NCBI GenBank assembly: GCA_016926755.1
Contig: JAFGNZ010000025.1
Coordinates: forward strand, 62,001 to 126,000
DNA: 64,000 bases
Direction of reading: 5' to 3'
Source of the DNA: Myxococcaceae bacterium
Lineage (GTDB): Bacteria; Myxococcota; Myxococcia; Myxococcales; Myxococcaceae
Position numbers and translations under genes: made by a program. The first letter of the stretch is position 1; each line of letters opens with the position of its first letter. A model generated the notes under the pieces. That model ran no database searches. It was not told where the DNA came from and saw nothing but the letters and a program-made list of their open reading frames with translations. Shown here piece by piece: positions 33,250 through 42,465 of this stretch.

Positions 33250-33430
33250 GGGAGGCCTCCCAGTGTGGGAAACCCGCTACCCAACGCGGGGCGTCGCCCT
33301 CCCCAGGCAGGGCACCCGGCAGGCCTCCCTGTGCCCGGGGAGGCCCTGGCGGTGCCCTCCGGTGGACAGCCGGTGGCCTCCGGCAGCCCGGTACGGGCCA
33401 TGAAAGGGCCTCCCCTGGGCAACGGGCCCG
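33250..33430. repeat. Hairpin-rich intergenic strip with recurring GGCCTCCC
   Basis: Within 180 bp there is a 12-bp palindrome GGGAGGCCTCCC (33250-33261), then GGCCTCCC-N8-GGGAGGCC with flanking GGGCAC and GTGCCC, and further single GGCCTCC copies near 33375 and 33410. It lies between the divergent SUFU and secreted-protein genes. Confidence 0.4.
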
Positions 33431-33469
33431 GCACGCACGGGCGCCGCCTTCGCCACGGGGGAGAGTCAT

Positions 33470-34432
33470 ATGCACAGGGGATGGGGAGCGGCGGTGTTCG
33501 CCGCGGCGCTGGGAGTGGGGAGCGCCGCCAGCGCGCACGAGTTCGAGTGTGTGAAGCACGTCAATGGCCAGCTCGTGGCCCGGGTGGACGAGTATCCAAC
33601 GAGGCTTCGCTTCGACTACCTCCTCACCAACCTCCACCCGAGCCTGGAGTCCGTCGCGGAGCGCGTGGAGGATCCGGTGCTGGCCGGCTACGGCTGGCGC
33701 TTCAAGTACCCCACGCCCCTGGCCGTGCCGGTGGGGGGCTCGGCGGAGACGGAGTTCCTGCTCCAGGTGGGCAGCTACGAGGACTGCAAGGCCCTGGCCG
33801 CCAGGGATGGCGCGGACGACGGCGTCTTCGACACCACCTTCCGGGTGGTGTGGCCGCTGGGCGAGGATCAGTGCATCGCGCGGCTGGTCTGCGATCCGCC
33901 CTTCGAGCCGCCACCTCCGCCCCCGCCCTGCGAGGTGGACGGGCCCTGCGCGGAGCCGCTGGTGACGCGGGACGAGGGGTTCTTCAAGATCCACGAGTCG
34001 GCGCTCCAGCAGTGCCTGGACGCCGCCCCGATTGAGCTCGGCGGGCTGGGGGTGGTGTCCACGCTGCCGCAGGCGCTCGGGGTGCTGTGGGGCAGCCCGA
34101 CGCTGTACCGCGACAACATGCCGCGCGGCGCGGTGGACGCGGCGCGCTTCCTGCTGGCGCGCCAGTACCTCGTGGCGCACTGCAACTACAAGCTCTTCAC
34201 CACCCTGCCCGCCGACCCGTTCCTCCTCGAGAACGCCTGGCAGGCACTCTCGGGCACCCAGTGCCAGGCCATGGGCACGCTCCGGCTCAAGCTCCGGAAG
34301 TACAACGCCGCGTGGCGGCACAACCCGCTGCCGGGGGACTTCGATCCGGGCCTGCCCACGCCGTCCCACGCCGAGAGCATCGCCGACGACTTCACCCAGC
34401 CCAGCGGCCTGAGCTGCGCGGACGGCCAGTGA
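33470..34432 (+). CDS. Secreted Cys-containing protein of unknown function, 320 aa
   Basis: A signal peptide (ends near ASAHEFEC) is followed by a domain of about 125 residues with cysteines at EFEC, DCKAL and QCIARLVC. A Pro hinge (about 143-155, PPPPPPP) and a C-terminal helical domain rich in Leu and Cys follow (HESALQQCLDAAPIELGGLG, YLVAHCNYKLFTTLPADPFL). A two-domain exported protein with disulfides is likely; no family is recognised. It is followed by a lipoprotein gene 37 nt downstream and may form an operon with it. Confidence 0.65.
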   Translation: MHRGWGAAVFAAALGVGSAASAHEFECVKHVNGQLVARVDEYPTRLRFDYLLTNLHPSLESVAERVEDPVLAGYGWRFKYPTPLAVPVGGSAETEFLLQVGSYEDCKALAARDGADDGVFDTTFRVVWPLGEDQCIARLVCDPPFEPPPPPPPCEVDGPCAEPLVTRDEGFFKIHESALQQCLDAAPIELGGLGVVSTLPQALGVLWGSPTLYRDNMPRGAVDAARFLLARQYLVAHCNYKLFTTLPADPFLLENAWQALSGTQCQAMGTLRLKLRKYNAAWRHNPLPGDFDPGLPTPSHAESIADDFTQPSGLSCADGQ

Positions 34433-34469
34433 GCCGCGGACCCTCCACCCGTTTCCCGGAGAACACGCC

Positions 34470-35012
34470 ATGAAGAAGCTGATGCTGTCCGCGCTGGGCG
34501 CCGCCGCGCTCGCCCTGTCCGCCTGTGGAGACTCCGAGCGCACCTCTCCCGCGCCCGAGCTCACCACCACCCGCACGCCCGACGTGGCGCCCGCGGGCCG
34601 CCACTTCGAGCTGCGCCTGCGCGGGGAAAACGCCCAGGGGTATGACTCCGTGCTGGTGCCCATCCAGTCCCTGCACGCCTCCGCGGCGGGAGAGGCGCTC
34701 CCGGTGCGCCTGGTGGCGCGCACGGTGGACATGACGGCGAAGGACCACGCGCACCTGGTGGGCCACTTCTTCGTCCCCGAGGGCGTGGAGCGGGTCCAGC
34801 TGACGCTGGCCTTCGACGAGTTCGGAGGCTGGGAGCAGGGCGGGCGGGCCGGCGCGCTCGACACGCGGGTGGCGCCGCTGCGCTTCGAGGCGCCGGTGGA
34901 CGCGCTCTCCCTGCACGGCCGGGCGGTGATGCTGCTGGACGTGGGCCGCTCGCTGCAGCCCGTGGACGAGGCGGAGCGCCTGCTGCTGCCGCGCCTCGAG
35001 GTGAACTACTAG
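34470..35012 (+). CDS. Small lipoprotein with beta-sandwich-like domain, 180 aa
   Basis: MKKLMLSALGAAALALSACG is a lipoprotein signal (lipobox LSAC). The mature protein is beta-rich (HFELRLRGENAQGYDSVLV, then LPVRLVARTVDMT, then LHGRAVMLLDVG) and resembles DUF4382-type lipoproteins only in general character. A ribosome site GGAG precedes. The stop overlaps that of the convergent FemAB-like gene in a single CTAG. Confidence 0.65.
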   Translation: MKKLMLSALGAAALALSACGDSERTSPAPELTTTRTPDVAPAGRHFELRLRGENAQGYDSVLVPIQSLHASAAGEALPVRLVARTVDMTAKDHAHLVGHFFVPEGVERVQLTLAFDEFGGWEQGGRAGALDTRVAPLRFEAPVDALSLHGRAVMLLDVGRSLQPVDEAERLLLPRLEVNY

Positions 35013-36175
35013 CCCGCCAGGGGCCAGGGCTTGAGGCCCGCCAGCAGCTCGGACTCCTCCACCGCGCGGGACAGCTGCGCCCGCTCGCGGCGCAGGAAGT
35101 CGCGCACCGCGCGGTCCAGGCTTGGATCGAAGAGGTGGTGCACGCTGTGCACCGCCGAGGGCTCGAAGCCGCGGGCCACCTTGTGCTCGCCGCCGGCGCC
35201 GGGCTCGAACACCTTGCGGCCCGCGCGGATGCACTCCTCCACCGAGTGGTAGAGGCACACGTTGAAGTGGAGGAAGGGGTGCTCCTCGAAGCAGCCCCAG
35301 TAGCGCCCGTAGAGCCGCTCCGGCGTCACCACGTTGAACGCACCGGCGATGACGCGGCCGCCGCGCACCGCCTCCACCATCTGCACCGCCTCCGGCAGCG
35401 CGCGGAAGACGCGGGCGAAGAAGTCCGGGGTGAGCTGCACCTGGCCCCAGGAGTGGCGCTCGCAGGTGGCCGCGTAGAAGGAGTGGGCTCGCCGCGCGTG
35501 CTCCGGCCCCAGCTCCGTCCCGGACACCGTGCGCAGGGTGATGCCCTGCCCGGACGCGGCGCCGCGCTCGCGCTTGAGCTGGTGGCGGCGCTTGGAGCTG
35601 AAGCGCGCCAGGTAGTCCTCGTAGGTGCGGTAGCCCGGGTTCTTCCAGTGGAACTGCAGCGTGAGCCGCCGCGCCATGCCGGACTGCTCCAGGAAGTCCG
35701 CCTCCTCCGGGGTGGGGAAGAGGACGTGGACGGAGGAGCAGCCCTCCTCCCGCGCGCTCTCGATGGCGGCCTCCATGAGCGCGTGGCGCGCGTCCCGCGG
35801 GCTCTCGCTGGGGGCCACCAGGAAGCGCGGCGCGGTGGCCGGGGACAGGGGTGCGCCGATGATGAGCTTCGGGTAGTACTCGATGCCCATGCGCTGGGCC
35901 GCCTGCGCCCAGGCGAAGTCGTAGATGTACTCGCCCATGGAGTGGTACTTGCGGTAGGCGGGCGCGGCGGCGATCAGCGTCTCCCCGCGCCAGAGCGTCA
36001 GGTGATGGGGGCCCCAGCCGGTGTCCACCTGCGCGCTGCCGCTCTCCTCCATGGCGGCCAGCCAGGCGTGCCGCACGAAGGGGGGCGCCGAGGGGCCGGC
36101 CAGCGCATCCCACTGCGCGGCGGGCACGTCGGTGATGGAGTCGAGCACCTGGACTCGGATGGACGGATCGAGCAC
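35009..36175 (-). CDS. FemAB-like (PF04339-type) acyltransferase, 388 aa
   Basis: The DUF482/FemAB-like family pattern is strong: PFVRHAWLAAMEESGSA, then WGPHHLTLWRGETLIAAAPA, then the C-terminal block GAFNVVTPERLYGRYWGCFE, HFNVCLYHSVEECI and FEPGAGGEHKVARGFEP. These enzymes are GNAT-fold transferases with unassigned substrates, some related to peptidoglycan bridge formation. The start is uncertain: no ATG fits, and GTG 36175 gives the usual family length, but no ribosome site is obvious. The stop overlaps the convergent lipoprotein stop (CTAG). Confidence 0.82.
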   Translation of the reverse strand: MLDPSIRVQVLDSITDVPAAQWDALAGPSAPPFVRHAWLAAMEESGSAQVDTGWGPHHLTLWRGETLIAAAPAYRKYHSMGEYIYDFAWAQAAQRMGIEYYPKLIIGAPLSPATAPRFLVAPSESPRDARHALMEAAIESAREEGCSSVHVLFPTPEEADFLEQSGMARRLTLQFHWKNPGYRTYEDYLARFSSKRRHQLKRERGAASGQGITLRTVSGTELGPEHARRAHSFYAATCERHSWGQVQLTPDFFARVFRALPEAVQMVEAVRGGRVIAGAFNVVTPERLYGRYWGCFEEHPFLHFNVCLYHSVEECIRAGRKVFEPGAGGEHKVARGFEPSAVHSVHHLFDPSLDRAVRDFLRRERAQLSRAVEESELLAGLKPWPLAG

Positions 36176-36264
36176 GGGGACAGTTCTAACGCGGACTCCG
36201 GGTGCGCGCCGAGTCCCCTGACAGCCCGCCGGGCAGGCCGCGCGAGCTTCCAGGTGGACGGGGG

Positions 36265-36897
36265 CTACTGCCAGGACAGCTCGTACTCGCAGTCGAGCAG
36301 GCCGAGGGGCTTCGCGCGGACCTGGGGGTTCTTGGCGTGGGCGGCCTCGAGCACCGCCATGAGGACCCCCTCGTTGTAGAGGGGGAGCATGAAGTCTCGC
36401 TTCATGACGACCGTGGCGCCCGTCTCCTCCTTCAGCGTCACGATGCGCTCGCCGTAGCTCACCGCGGAGCGGTAGCCCGAGGCCAGGCTGCCCAGCAGCC
36501 GCTTGGGCGAGTTGCCTGCCAGCAGCAGCAGCGTCTTGCCCGCCATGGAGTTGAGGAAGTCGCGCGTGGCCTGCATGCCCAGCCGGCGCTGGGTCTTCTC
36601 CGGGCCCTCCAGCCGGGCGCTCAGCACCTTCGTCGCGGCCAGCGCCAGCCGGAGGAAGTCCGACACCGGGTAGCTGGAGAAGTCGATGAAGCGCCGCTCG
36701 AAGCGCATGTCGCCCAGGAGGGCGTGACATTCCTTCAAGGCGGACTCGCCGCCGAGGCTGACCACCGCGCCCAGCACGCCGTTGAAGAACAGGCCGCGCG
36801 CCGTATCCGCGGGGGTCGCCAGCGTGATGCGTCGCTCGTAATCGGACAGCACCCCGCCAGCGGCGGAGGAGGCCGCTGAGACGTTCGTTTGCACCAT
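36265..36897 (-). CDS. DUF2378 family protein (TIGR02265, Myxococcales paralogue family), 210 aa
   Basis: The sequence ADTARGLFFNGVLGAVV, then YPVSDFLRLALAATKVLSAR, then YRSAVSYGERIVTLKE fits the DUF2378 family, which is expanded in myxobacteria and rare elsewhere, so it is a useful taxonomic marker. Function is unknown; the protein is alpha/beta and cytoplasmic. Start ATG 36897 is preceded by AGGAG at rather long spacing. It is 90 nt downstream from the divergent-side neighbour gene bioA's upstream region and close behind FemAB on the same strand. Confidence 0.82.
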   Translation of the reverse strand: MVQTNVSAASSAAGGVLSDYERRITLATPADTARGLFFNGVLGAVVSLGGESALKECHALLGDMRFERRFIDFSSYPVSDFLRLALAATKVLSARLEGPEKTQRRLGMQATRDFLNSMAGKTLLLLAGNSPKRLLGSLASGYRSAVSYGERIVTLKEETGATVVMKRDFMLPLYNEGVLMAVLEAAHAKNPQVRAKPLGLLDCEYELSWQ

Positions 36898-37088
36898 GGC
36901 GACAGGGGACTCCTGAGGGGGGAGCCGCACTCTACTTCAGGTGGGGGATGAAAGGATCATTATGTGGGAGGTAGGGACGCGTGGCCGGGAGGGAAGGGTG
37001 GCAGGGCCGCGCGCATTCAGGCAGAACGCGCCCGGCGTGGAGGGGATCCGCCACCGCCTGTCCCGGGCAGCCCGGAGGGAGCACTCAC

Positions 37089-38420
37089 GTGGAGCGCGCA
37101 GGAGTCGTCACGCTGGACAAGCGGCACGTCTGGCACCCGTATACGGCCATGGAGGCGTACATCGCCCAGACGGATCCGCTGGTCGTCGTGCGGGCCGAGG
37201 GCTGCTACCTCCATGACGCGGACGGGCGGCGGTACCTGGACGCCAATGGCTCCTGGTGGGTGTCCACGCTGGGGCACCGGCACCCGCGGCTGGTGCGGGC
37301 GTTGGTGGATCAGGCGTCCGTCCTGGCTCACACCTCCCTGGCGGGCATCACCCACGAGCCGGCGGCGCGGCTGGCGGCGGAGCTGGCGGCGCTGGCGCCG
37401 GGGGCGGATCACCCCGAGGTGCCGGCGCAGCAGCGGCTGACGCGCGTCTTCTACTCGGACAACGGGAGCACGGCGGTGGAGGTGGCCATCAAGATGGCCG
37501 CGCAGTACTGGGCGCAGAACGGGCGGCCCGGGCGCACGCGCTTCATCACGCTGTCGGGAGCCTTCCACGGGGAGACGCTGGGGGCCACGAGCGTGGGCGG
37601 CGTGGCGCTGTTCCGAGAGGTGTTCGGGCCGCTGCTGTTCGACGTGGTGCAAGTGCCCTCGCCCGCGGAGGAGGGCGGGTGGGAGCGGGCGTTCGCGGAG
37701 GTGGAGCGGGCGCTGCGGGAGGGCGGGGACACGGTGGCGGGCGTCATCCTCGAGCCGGTGCTCCAGGGGGCGGCGGGGATGCAGCTCTACGCGCCGGCCT
37801 TCGTGCGGGCGGTGCGCGAGGCGACACGGGCGGCGGACACGTTCCTGATCGCGGACGAGGTGTTCACGGGGCTGGGGCGCACCGGGGCGCGCTTCGCGTG
37901 CGAGCTGGCGGGGGTGGTGCCGGATCTGCTGTGCCTGGCCAAGGCGCTCAGCGGGGGGCTGCTGCCCTTCGGCGCGACGCTGGCCTCGGAGCGGGTGTTC
38001 TCCGGCTTCCTGGGGGAGCGGTCGCGGGCGCTGTACTACGGGCACTCGTACTGTGGGAACCCGCTGGGGGCGGCGGTGGCCCGCGAGGTGCTGGCGGTGT
38101 ACCGGGACGAGGACGTGCTGGGGCAGGTGGCGCGCAAGGCGCCCCGGGTGAAGGCCGCCTTCGAGCGGATGGCGGAGACGGTGCCCGGGGTGGTGCGGCC
38201 GCGAGCCATCGGCATGGTGGGGGCGGTGGACCTGGGGGGCGGCGGGTACCTGGCCCACGGCGGGTGGCGCGTGTACGAGGCGGCGCGCAGGCGCGGTCTC
38301 TACTTGAGGCCGCTGGGAGACACGGTCTACATCTCGCCCGCGCTGAACATCCCGGACGAGGCGTTGGAGGAGCTGCTCCACGGCGTGGAGGCCTCGCTGC
38401 GCGAAGCGGCCGGAGACTGA
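37089..38420 (+). CDS. bioA: Adenosylmethionine-8-amino-7-oxononanoate aminotransferase, 443 aa
   Basis: Class III PLP aminotransferase of biotin synthesis (7-keto-8-aminopelargonate to 7,8-diaminopelargonate). Hallmarks: HVWHPYTAM at the N-terminus, DANGSWWVSTLGH, SDNGSTAVEVAIKMA, FHGETLGATSV, DEVFTGLGRTG, and the PLP lysine Lys285 in CLAKALSGG. The start is GTG 37089 with GGAGGGAG upstream. Length is standard. No other bio genes flank it in the window, so the pathway is dispersed. A GST-like gene follows 15 nt downstream. Confidence 0.93.
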   Translation: MERAGVVTLDKRHVWHPYTAMEAYIAQTDPLVVVRAEGCYLHDADGRRYLDANGSWWVSTLGHRHPRLVRALVDQASVLAHTSLAGITHEPAARLAAELAALAPGADHPEVPAQQRLTRVFYSDNGSTAVEVAIKMAAQYWAQNGRPGRTRFITLSGAFHGETLGATSVGGVALFREVFGPLLFDVVQVPSPAEEGGWERAFAEVERALREGGDTVAGVILEPVLQGAAGMQLYAPAFVRAVREATRAADTFLIADEVFTGLGRTGARFACELAGVVPDLLCLAKALSGGLLPFGATLASERVFSGFLGERSRALYYGHSYCGNPLGAAVAREVLAVYRDEDVLGQVARKAPRVKAAFERMAETVPGVVRPRAIGMVGAVDLGGGGYLAHGGWRVYEAARRRGLYLRPLGDTVYISPALNIPDEALEELLHGVEASLREAAGD

Positions 38421-38435
38421 CCGAGGAGGGGGAGC

Positions 38436-39149
38436 ATGATCATCCTGCATCAAGGCCCCGGCGCCTGGGGCGTCGCCAATATCAGCCCGTTCTGTCTCAA
38501 GGCGGAGAGCTATCTCCGGATGGCGGGGGTGCCCTACACGGCGAGGCAGGCCGACTTCCGCAGGTCGCCCAAGGGCAAGATCCCCTTCATTGAAGAGGAG
38601 GGGGCGTGGGTGGGGGACTCCCAGCTCATCATCGAGCACTGCAAGCGCAAGCACGGCGATCCGCTCGACGCGAAGCTCGGGGCGGAGGAGGTGGCGACGG
38701 GCCACCTGGTGCGGCGCGTGCTGGAGGAGAGCACCTACTGGCACATCGTCTACGTGCGCTGGGCCATGGAGGAGGGGTGGCGCGCGTACCGCCCCATCTT
38801 CGAGGGCATCCTGCCGCCGGTCATCGGCAAGGTGGCCGTGCCGATGATTCGCCGGAAGGTCCTCCGGGCGCTGCACGCCCAGGGGCTGGGGCGCCACCGG
38901 CCGGAGGAGATCCTGGAGATGGGGAAGGCGGACATCTCCGCGGTGGCGAGGGTGCTCGGGGACAAGCCGTTCCTGCTGGGAGAGCAGCCCACCTCGTTCG
39001 ACGCGACGGTCTACGCCTTCATCGCGAGCATCACCGCGTTCCCGGTGGACTCGCCGTTCCGCGCCTACACGCGGGAGCAGCAGAACCTGGTCCGCTACGT
39101 GGAGCGGTTCCAGCAGCGCTACTTCGCCAACGGGAGCCCGCCCGCCTGA
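38436..39149 (+). CDS. Glutathione S-transferase-like protein (metaxin/FAXC-type), 237 aa
   Basis: The N-terminal thioredoxin fold (MIILHQGPGAWGVANISPFC, then SYLRMAGVPY) has the strand-helix pattern with the cis-Pro in KGKIPFIEEEG and VGDSQLIIEH. The C-terminal helical domain carries FLLGEQPTSFDATVYAFIAS. The long N-terminal loop and this C-terminal motif resemble the metaxin/FAXC branch rather than classical detoxifying GSTs. Substrate unknown. It follows bioA closely and is probably co-transcribed; no functional link is apparent. The stop codon lies in a palindrome shared with the convergent transporter gene. Confidence 0.8.
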   Translation: MIILHQGPGAWGVANISPFCLKAESYLRMAGVPYTARQADFRRSPKGKIPFIEEEGAWVGDSQLIIEHCKRKHGDPLDAKLGAEEVATGHLVRRVLEESTYWHIVYVRWAMEEGWRAYRPIFEGILPPVIGKVAVPMIRRKVLRALHAQGLGRHRPEEILEMGKADISAVARVLGDKPFLLGEQPTSFDATVYAFIASITAFPVDSPFRAYTREQQNLVRYVERFQQRYFANGSPPA

Positions 39150-39163
39150 GCCGGCCCGCTCAG
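39146..39163. terminator. Palindrome with both stop codons, GST-like and AI-2E transporter genes
   Basis: CTGAGC-CGGCCC-GCTCAG is a perfect 6-bp stem with a 6-nt loop. The plus-strand TGA (39147-39149) is in the left arm and the minus-strand stop (TCA, 39160-39162) in the right arm. No U-tract. Confidence 0.45.
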
Positions 39164-40224
39164 CGTGGAGGGGCGATGGCGCGCTCCTGCCGGAGCTGGA
39201 GCAGCTCTCGGATGATGATCTGCGCCGTGGCCACCACCGGCACGGCCACCACCGCGCCGACGATGCCCGCCAGCTCCGCGCAGAAGAGCACCGCCAGCAG
39301 CGTCAACAGCGGGTTGACGTGCACCGTGCGGCGGAACACCAGCGGCGCCATCAGGTTGCCTTCGATCTGCCCATAGATGATGAAGTAGATGAGCACCACC
39401 AGCGCCTTGATGCCTCCGCCCGCCGCCCAGGTGAGCAGGGTGATGAAGCCCCCGGCCACCACGGGCCCCGCGTACGGCACCATGCTGGAGAAGCCGCTGG
39501 CGATCCCCAGCGGCAGGAAGAAGGGCATCCCCAGCAGCGCGAGCGTGAGGGTGGTCAGCGTGGCGTTGACGGAGCAGATGAACGCGAGCCCGGACAGGTA
39601 GCCGCCGGTGGCGTTGTAGATCTTCCGCATCACGCGCTCGTAGCGCTCGCGGTGCTCCGAGGGGACCTGGGCCAGCAGCCGCCGCAGCAGCCCCCCGCCG
39701 AACGCCAGCATGAACATGACGAGGAAGAAGACGGTGATGGCCGCGCCCACCAGGCTGACCGCGCCGCCGATGGCGCTCAGCAGCGACGGCACCACCACCG
39801 GCCCGAGCGCGCGGTCCGGAGTGGCTTCGAGGGTGCGCCCGAAGAACTGGGACAGGGTGGCCATGTGCTGGCTGATCAACCGGAACAGCCGCAGGGAGCG
39901 CACCTGCGTCATCAGCTTCGGGAACTGGGCGAGCAGCTCCTCTCCCTGGGTGAAGGCCGCCGGGATGACCAGCAGCCCCAGCGCCGCCATCAGCACCACC
40001 AGCAGGGTGAGCACCGCGGTGATCGCCTTCCACCGCCGCAGGCCCGCGCGCTCCAGCCGTGCCACGCCATGCTCGAGCGCCAGCGCCAGCAGCGCGGCGA
40101 TCCCCGTCAGCGTGAGGGCGACGCGTGTCCTCACCACCAGCACCGCGATCACCACCACCGCCAGCGCGGAGAAGCCCACGGTGAACACCGTCCTCGGTGT
40201 CACCTGGGACCGTCGCCAGTTCAT
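39160..40224 (-). CDS. AI-2E family transporter, 354 aa
   Basis: Polytopic (about 8 helices) with the family pattern: two N-terminal helices with a basic loop, a long extramembrane helical segment (SEHRERYERVMRKIYNATGG), then PFFLPLGIASGFSSMVPYAG and the terminal YGQIEGNLMAPLVFRRTVHV, NPLLTLLAVLF block. The family (PF01594) contains TqsA-like exporters and Na+/H+ antiporter relatives, so the substrate is open. ATG 40224 was preferred to 40326 because the first helix and basic N-terminus begin there. The upstream 295 bp to the divergent subtilisin contain no gene and no clear promoter. Confidence 0.88.
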   Translation of the reverse strand: MNWRRSQVTPRTVFTVGFSALAVVVIAVLVVRTRVALTLTGIAALLALALEHGVARLERAGLRRWKAITAVLTLLVVLMAALGLLVIPAAFTQGEELLAQFPKLMTQVRSLRLFRLISQHMATLSQFFGRTLEATPDRALGPVVVPSLLSAIGGAVSLVGAAITVFFLVMFMLAFGGGLLRRLLAQVPSEHRERYERVMRKIYNATGGYLSGLAFICSVNATLTTLTLALLGMPFFLPLGIASGFSSMVPYAGPVVAGGFITLLTWAAGGGIKALVVLIYFIIYGQIEGNLMAPLVFRRTVHVNPLLTLLAVLFCAELAGIVGAVVAVPVVATAQIIIRELLQLRQERAIAPPR

Positions 40225-40519
40225 CGAATCGCCTGCCGCCACCGTGCCTCCGCCCCGCCGCTGACACGCCCGATCCAGCGATGCGTCCGCTCCAGCGAGC
40301 AGGCAACCCTGTGGGTGGCGAGGCATGGCTGGTCGCCCGCTCCGAAGCGTTCGCCAGTCGACACGCGCGGGGCCCTTCGTTCACGGCAAGGGGTAGGTCA
40401 GAGAAATCGAACCCGGAGAGATCCAGCCGGGAGGACTCCCGACAAGAACCTGGCGTGGGCGCGAGGAATCGGCCTGGAACGTTTCGTTCCGGCAGGCGCC
40501 CTCACTGAAGGGAGAGGGA

Positions 40520-42430
40520 ATGAAGGGCTTCAAGTCACTGGGTCTGGTCTTCACCACCACTCTGCTGGGGTGCGGAGCGGGTTCATCTCCGGAGTCCGCC
40601 GCCTTCGACGCGCCGGGCCACGCCCTGCGCGCCTCCGCGCTCTCCGCGCGAAAGAAGATCGTCAACCCGCCCGCGGCCGGTCAGAGCGCCTGCAACGCCG
40701 TCTACTCGAGCCCGCAGGCCCAGGCGGCGCTCACCCAGGCCGTGGTGGACCCGAGCCTCCAGGCGGACGGCGCCCTGCGCACGCTGATCCTCTCCTTCAA
40801 CGAGGACGCCGCCATCCCCACCGTGCTCAACACCCTCACCGGCACGCTGGGCCTGGTGCTGGGGGAGAACCTGGGGGCGCTCCAGGAGCTGCCCATGGTG
40901 GCGCTGTCCGTCCCCGTCACCCCCAGCCTGCTGGCCACGCTGCGGCAGCAGCTCCAGCCGCTCGGCCTGCTCTCCATCTATGAGGACAGGCCGCTGCACT
41001 ACTTCCTCGACAAGAGCGTGGCCTACATCCAGGCGGACACCGCGCGCACCGCGTTCCAGGCCACCGGGCAGGGCGTGGGCGTGGGCGTCCTCGACTCGGG
41101 CATCGACGGCACCCACGGCGACTTCCCCAACCTGGTGAGGAACGTGAAGGTGCTGGCCAACCCGCTGGGCACGGGCGTGGGCGGCGCGCTCTACGTGGAC
41201 ACGCTGAACAGCGACCTGACCAGCGGCCACGGTACCCACGTGGCCAGCACCATCGCCGGCTCGGGCGCGCTCTCCAACGGCAAGTACCAGGGCGTGGCGC
41301 CGGGCGCGAAGCTGGTGGGCGTGGGCGCGGGCGACGCCATCAGCATCCTCTTCGCGCTCGAGGGCTTCGACTTCCTCATGGACCCGGACGTTCGCGAGCC
41401 GCACAACGTCCGCGTCATCTCCAACTCCTGGGGCACCAGCGGCAGCCACTTCGCGCCGTTCGATCCGATCAACATCGCCAGCAAGCGCGCGTACGACGAG
41501 GGGATGATCGTCGCCTTCGCCGCCGGCAATGATGGCGCCGCGCCCGACACCCTCAACCCGTACAGCGCCTCGCCCTGCGTCATCTCCGTGGCGGCGGGCA
41601 CCTCGCGGGACACGCGCGGCGCCACCAACCCGCTGCTCTCGCAGGACGCCCCGGGCGAGCTGGCGGCCTTCTCCAGCCGCGGCATCCCCGGCGACGCGCT
41701 CCATCACCCGGACATCACGCTGCCGGGCGTGAACATCGTCGCCGCGCGCGCCACCACGGCGCTGCCCGCCATCGCCGCGCCATACACCGGCCTGGATGGG
41801 CTGACGCCGGAGCCCTTCTACGCGGCGCTCTCCGGCACCTCCATGGCCACGCCCCACCTGAGCGGCGTGGTGGCCCTCATGCTGGAGGTGAACCCGGCGC
41901 TGAACATGGATGGGGTGCTGGCGGCCCTCACCGCCACCGCGCGGCCCATGTTCGTGCAGGAGGCCAACGGCACCACGCGGCAGCTCGCCGAGTGGGAGGC
42001 CGGCGCGGGCTACGCGGACGCCTACGCGGCCGTGCGCCTCGCGGCCTCCACCGCGGGCACGCGCTACTCCACCGTCACCACCGCGCTGCCGGGCTGGACG
42101 GGCACCGTGAGCCCCGCCATCCAGCTCCCCGTGCTGGACCTGTCGCTGGTGGCGGCCGAGCACAACTCCAACCTGGCAGTGCCCGCCGGCAGGCAGGCCC
42201 TGCGCATCACCACGAGCTGGGGCAACCCGGCGTTCGACCTGGACCTCTACGTGTACGGCCCCACCGGCGGCCTGGTGGCCAGCAGCGCCGCGGGCACCTC
42301 CAGCGCGGAGTCCGTCAGCATCCCCCAGCCCGCCGCGGGCACCTACCGCGTGCAGCTCAAGGGCTTCCTCAATGGGCCCACCCCCTACACGGGCACCGCC
42401 GAGGTGGAGCAGCTTGTCCCCCTCCCCTGA
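40520..42430 (+). CDS. Secreted subtilisin-family (S8) protease with C-terminal PPC-like domain, 636 aa
   Basis: The ATG follows GGGAGAGGGA. A lipoprotein-type signal (MKGFKSLGLVFTTTLLGCG, Cys18) suggests surface attachment. An inhibitor-like propeptide (about 20-165, with LILSFNEDAAIPTVLNTL and LPMVALSVPVTPSLLATL) precedes the catalytic domain with Asp192 (GVLDSG), His237 (SGHGTHVAS), Asn in AAGNDG and Ser441 (LSGTSMATPH). The last 120 residues form a beta-sandwich (LRITTSWGNPAFDLDLYVYG, then GTYRVQLKGF) of the pre-peptidase C-terminal type. It ends at a strong terminator, insulating it from the injection-system operon. Confidence 0.9.
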   Translation: MKGFKSLGLVFTTTLLGCGAGSSPESAAFDAPGHALRASALSARKKIVNPPAAGQSACNAVYSSPQAQAALTQAVVDPSLQADGALRTLILSFNEDAAIPTVLNTLTGTLGLVLGENLGALQELPMVALSVPVTPSLLATLRQQLQPLGLLSIYEDRPLHYFLDKSVAYIQADTARTAFQATGQGVGVGVLDSGIDGTHGDFPNLVRNVKVLANPLGTGVGGALYVDTLNSDLTSGHGTHVASTIAGSGALSNGKYQGVAPGAKLVGVGAGDAISILFALEGFDFLMDPDVREPHNVRVISNSWGTSGSHFAPFDPINIASKRAYDEGMIVAFAAGNDGAAPDTLNPYSASPCVISVAAGTSRDTRGATNPLLSQDAPGELAAFSSRGIPGDALHHPDITLPGVNIVAARATTALPAIAAPYTGLDGLTPEPFYAALSGTSMATPHLSGVVALMLEVNPALNMDGVLAALTATARPMFVQEANGTTRQLAEWEAGAGYADAYAAVRLAASTAGTRYSTVTTALPGWTGTVSPAIQLPVLDLSLVAAEHNSNLAVPAGRQALRITTSWGNPAFDLDLYVYGPTGGLVASSAAGTSSAESVSIPQPAAGTYRVQLKGFLNGPTPYTGTAEVEQLVPLP

Positions 42431-42465
42431 CCGGACAAGCTCCCACGTCCGGTGAGGGGAGACGA

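Noticed and set aside
37089-39149. Biotin biosynthesis operon
   Set aside because: Only bioA is present; the following gene is a GST-like protein and no other bio gene lies in the window.
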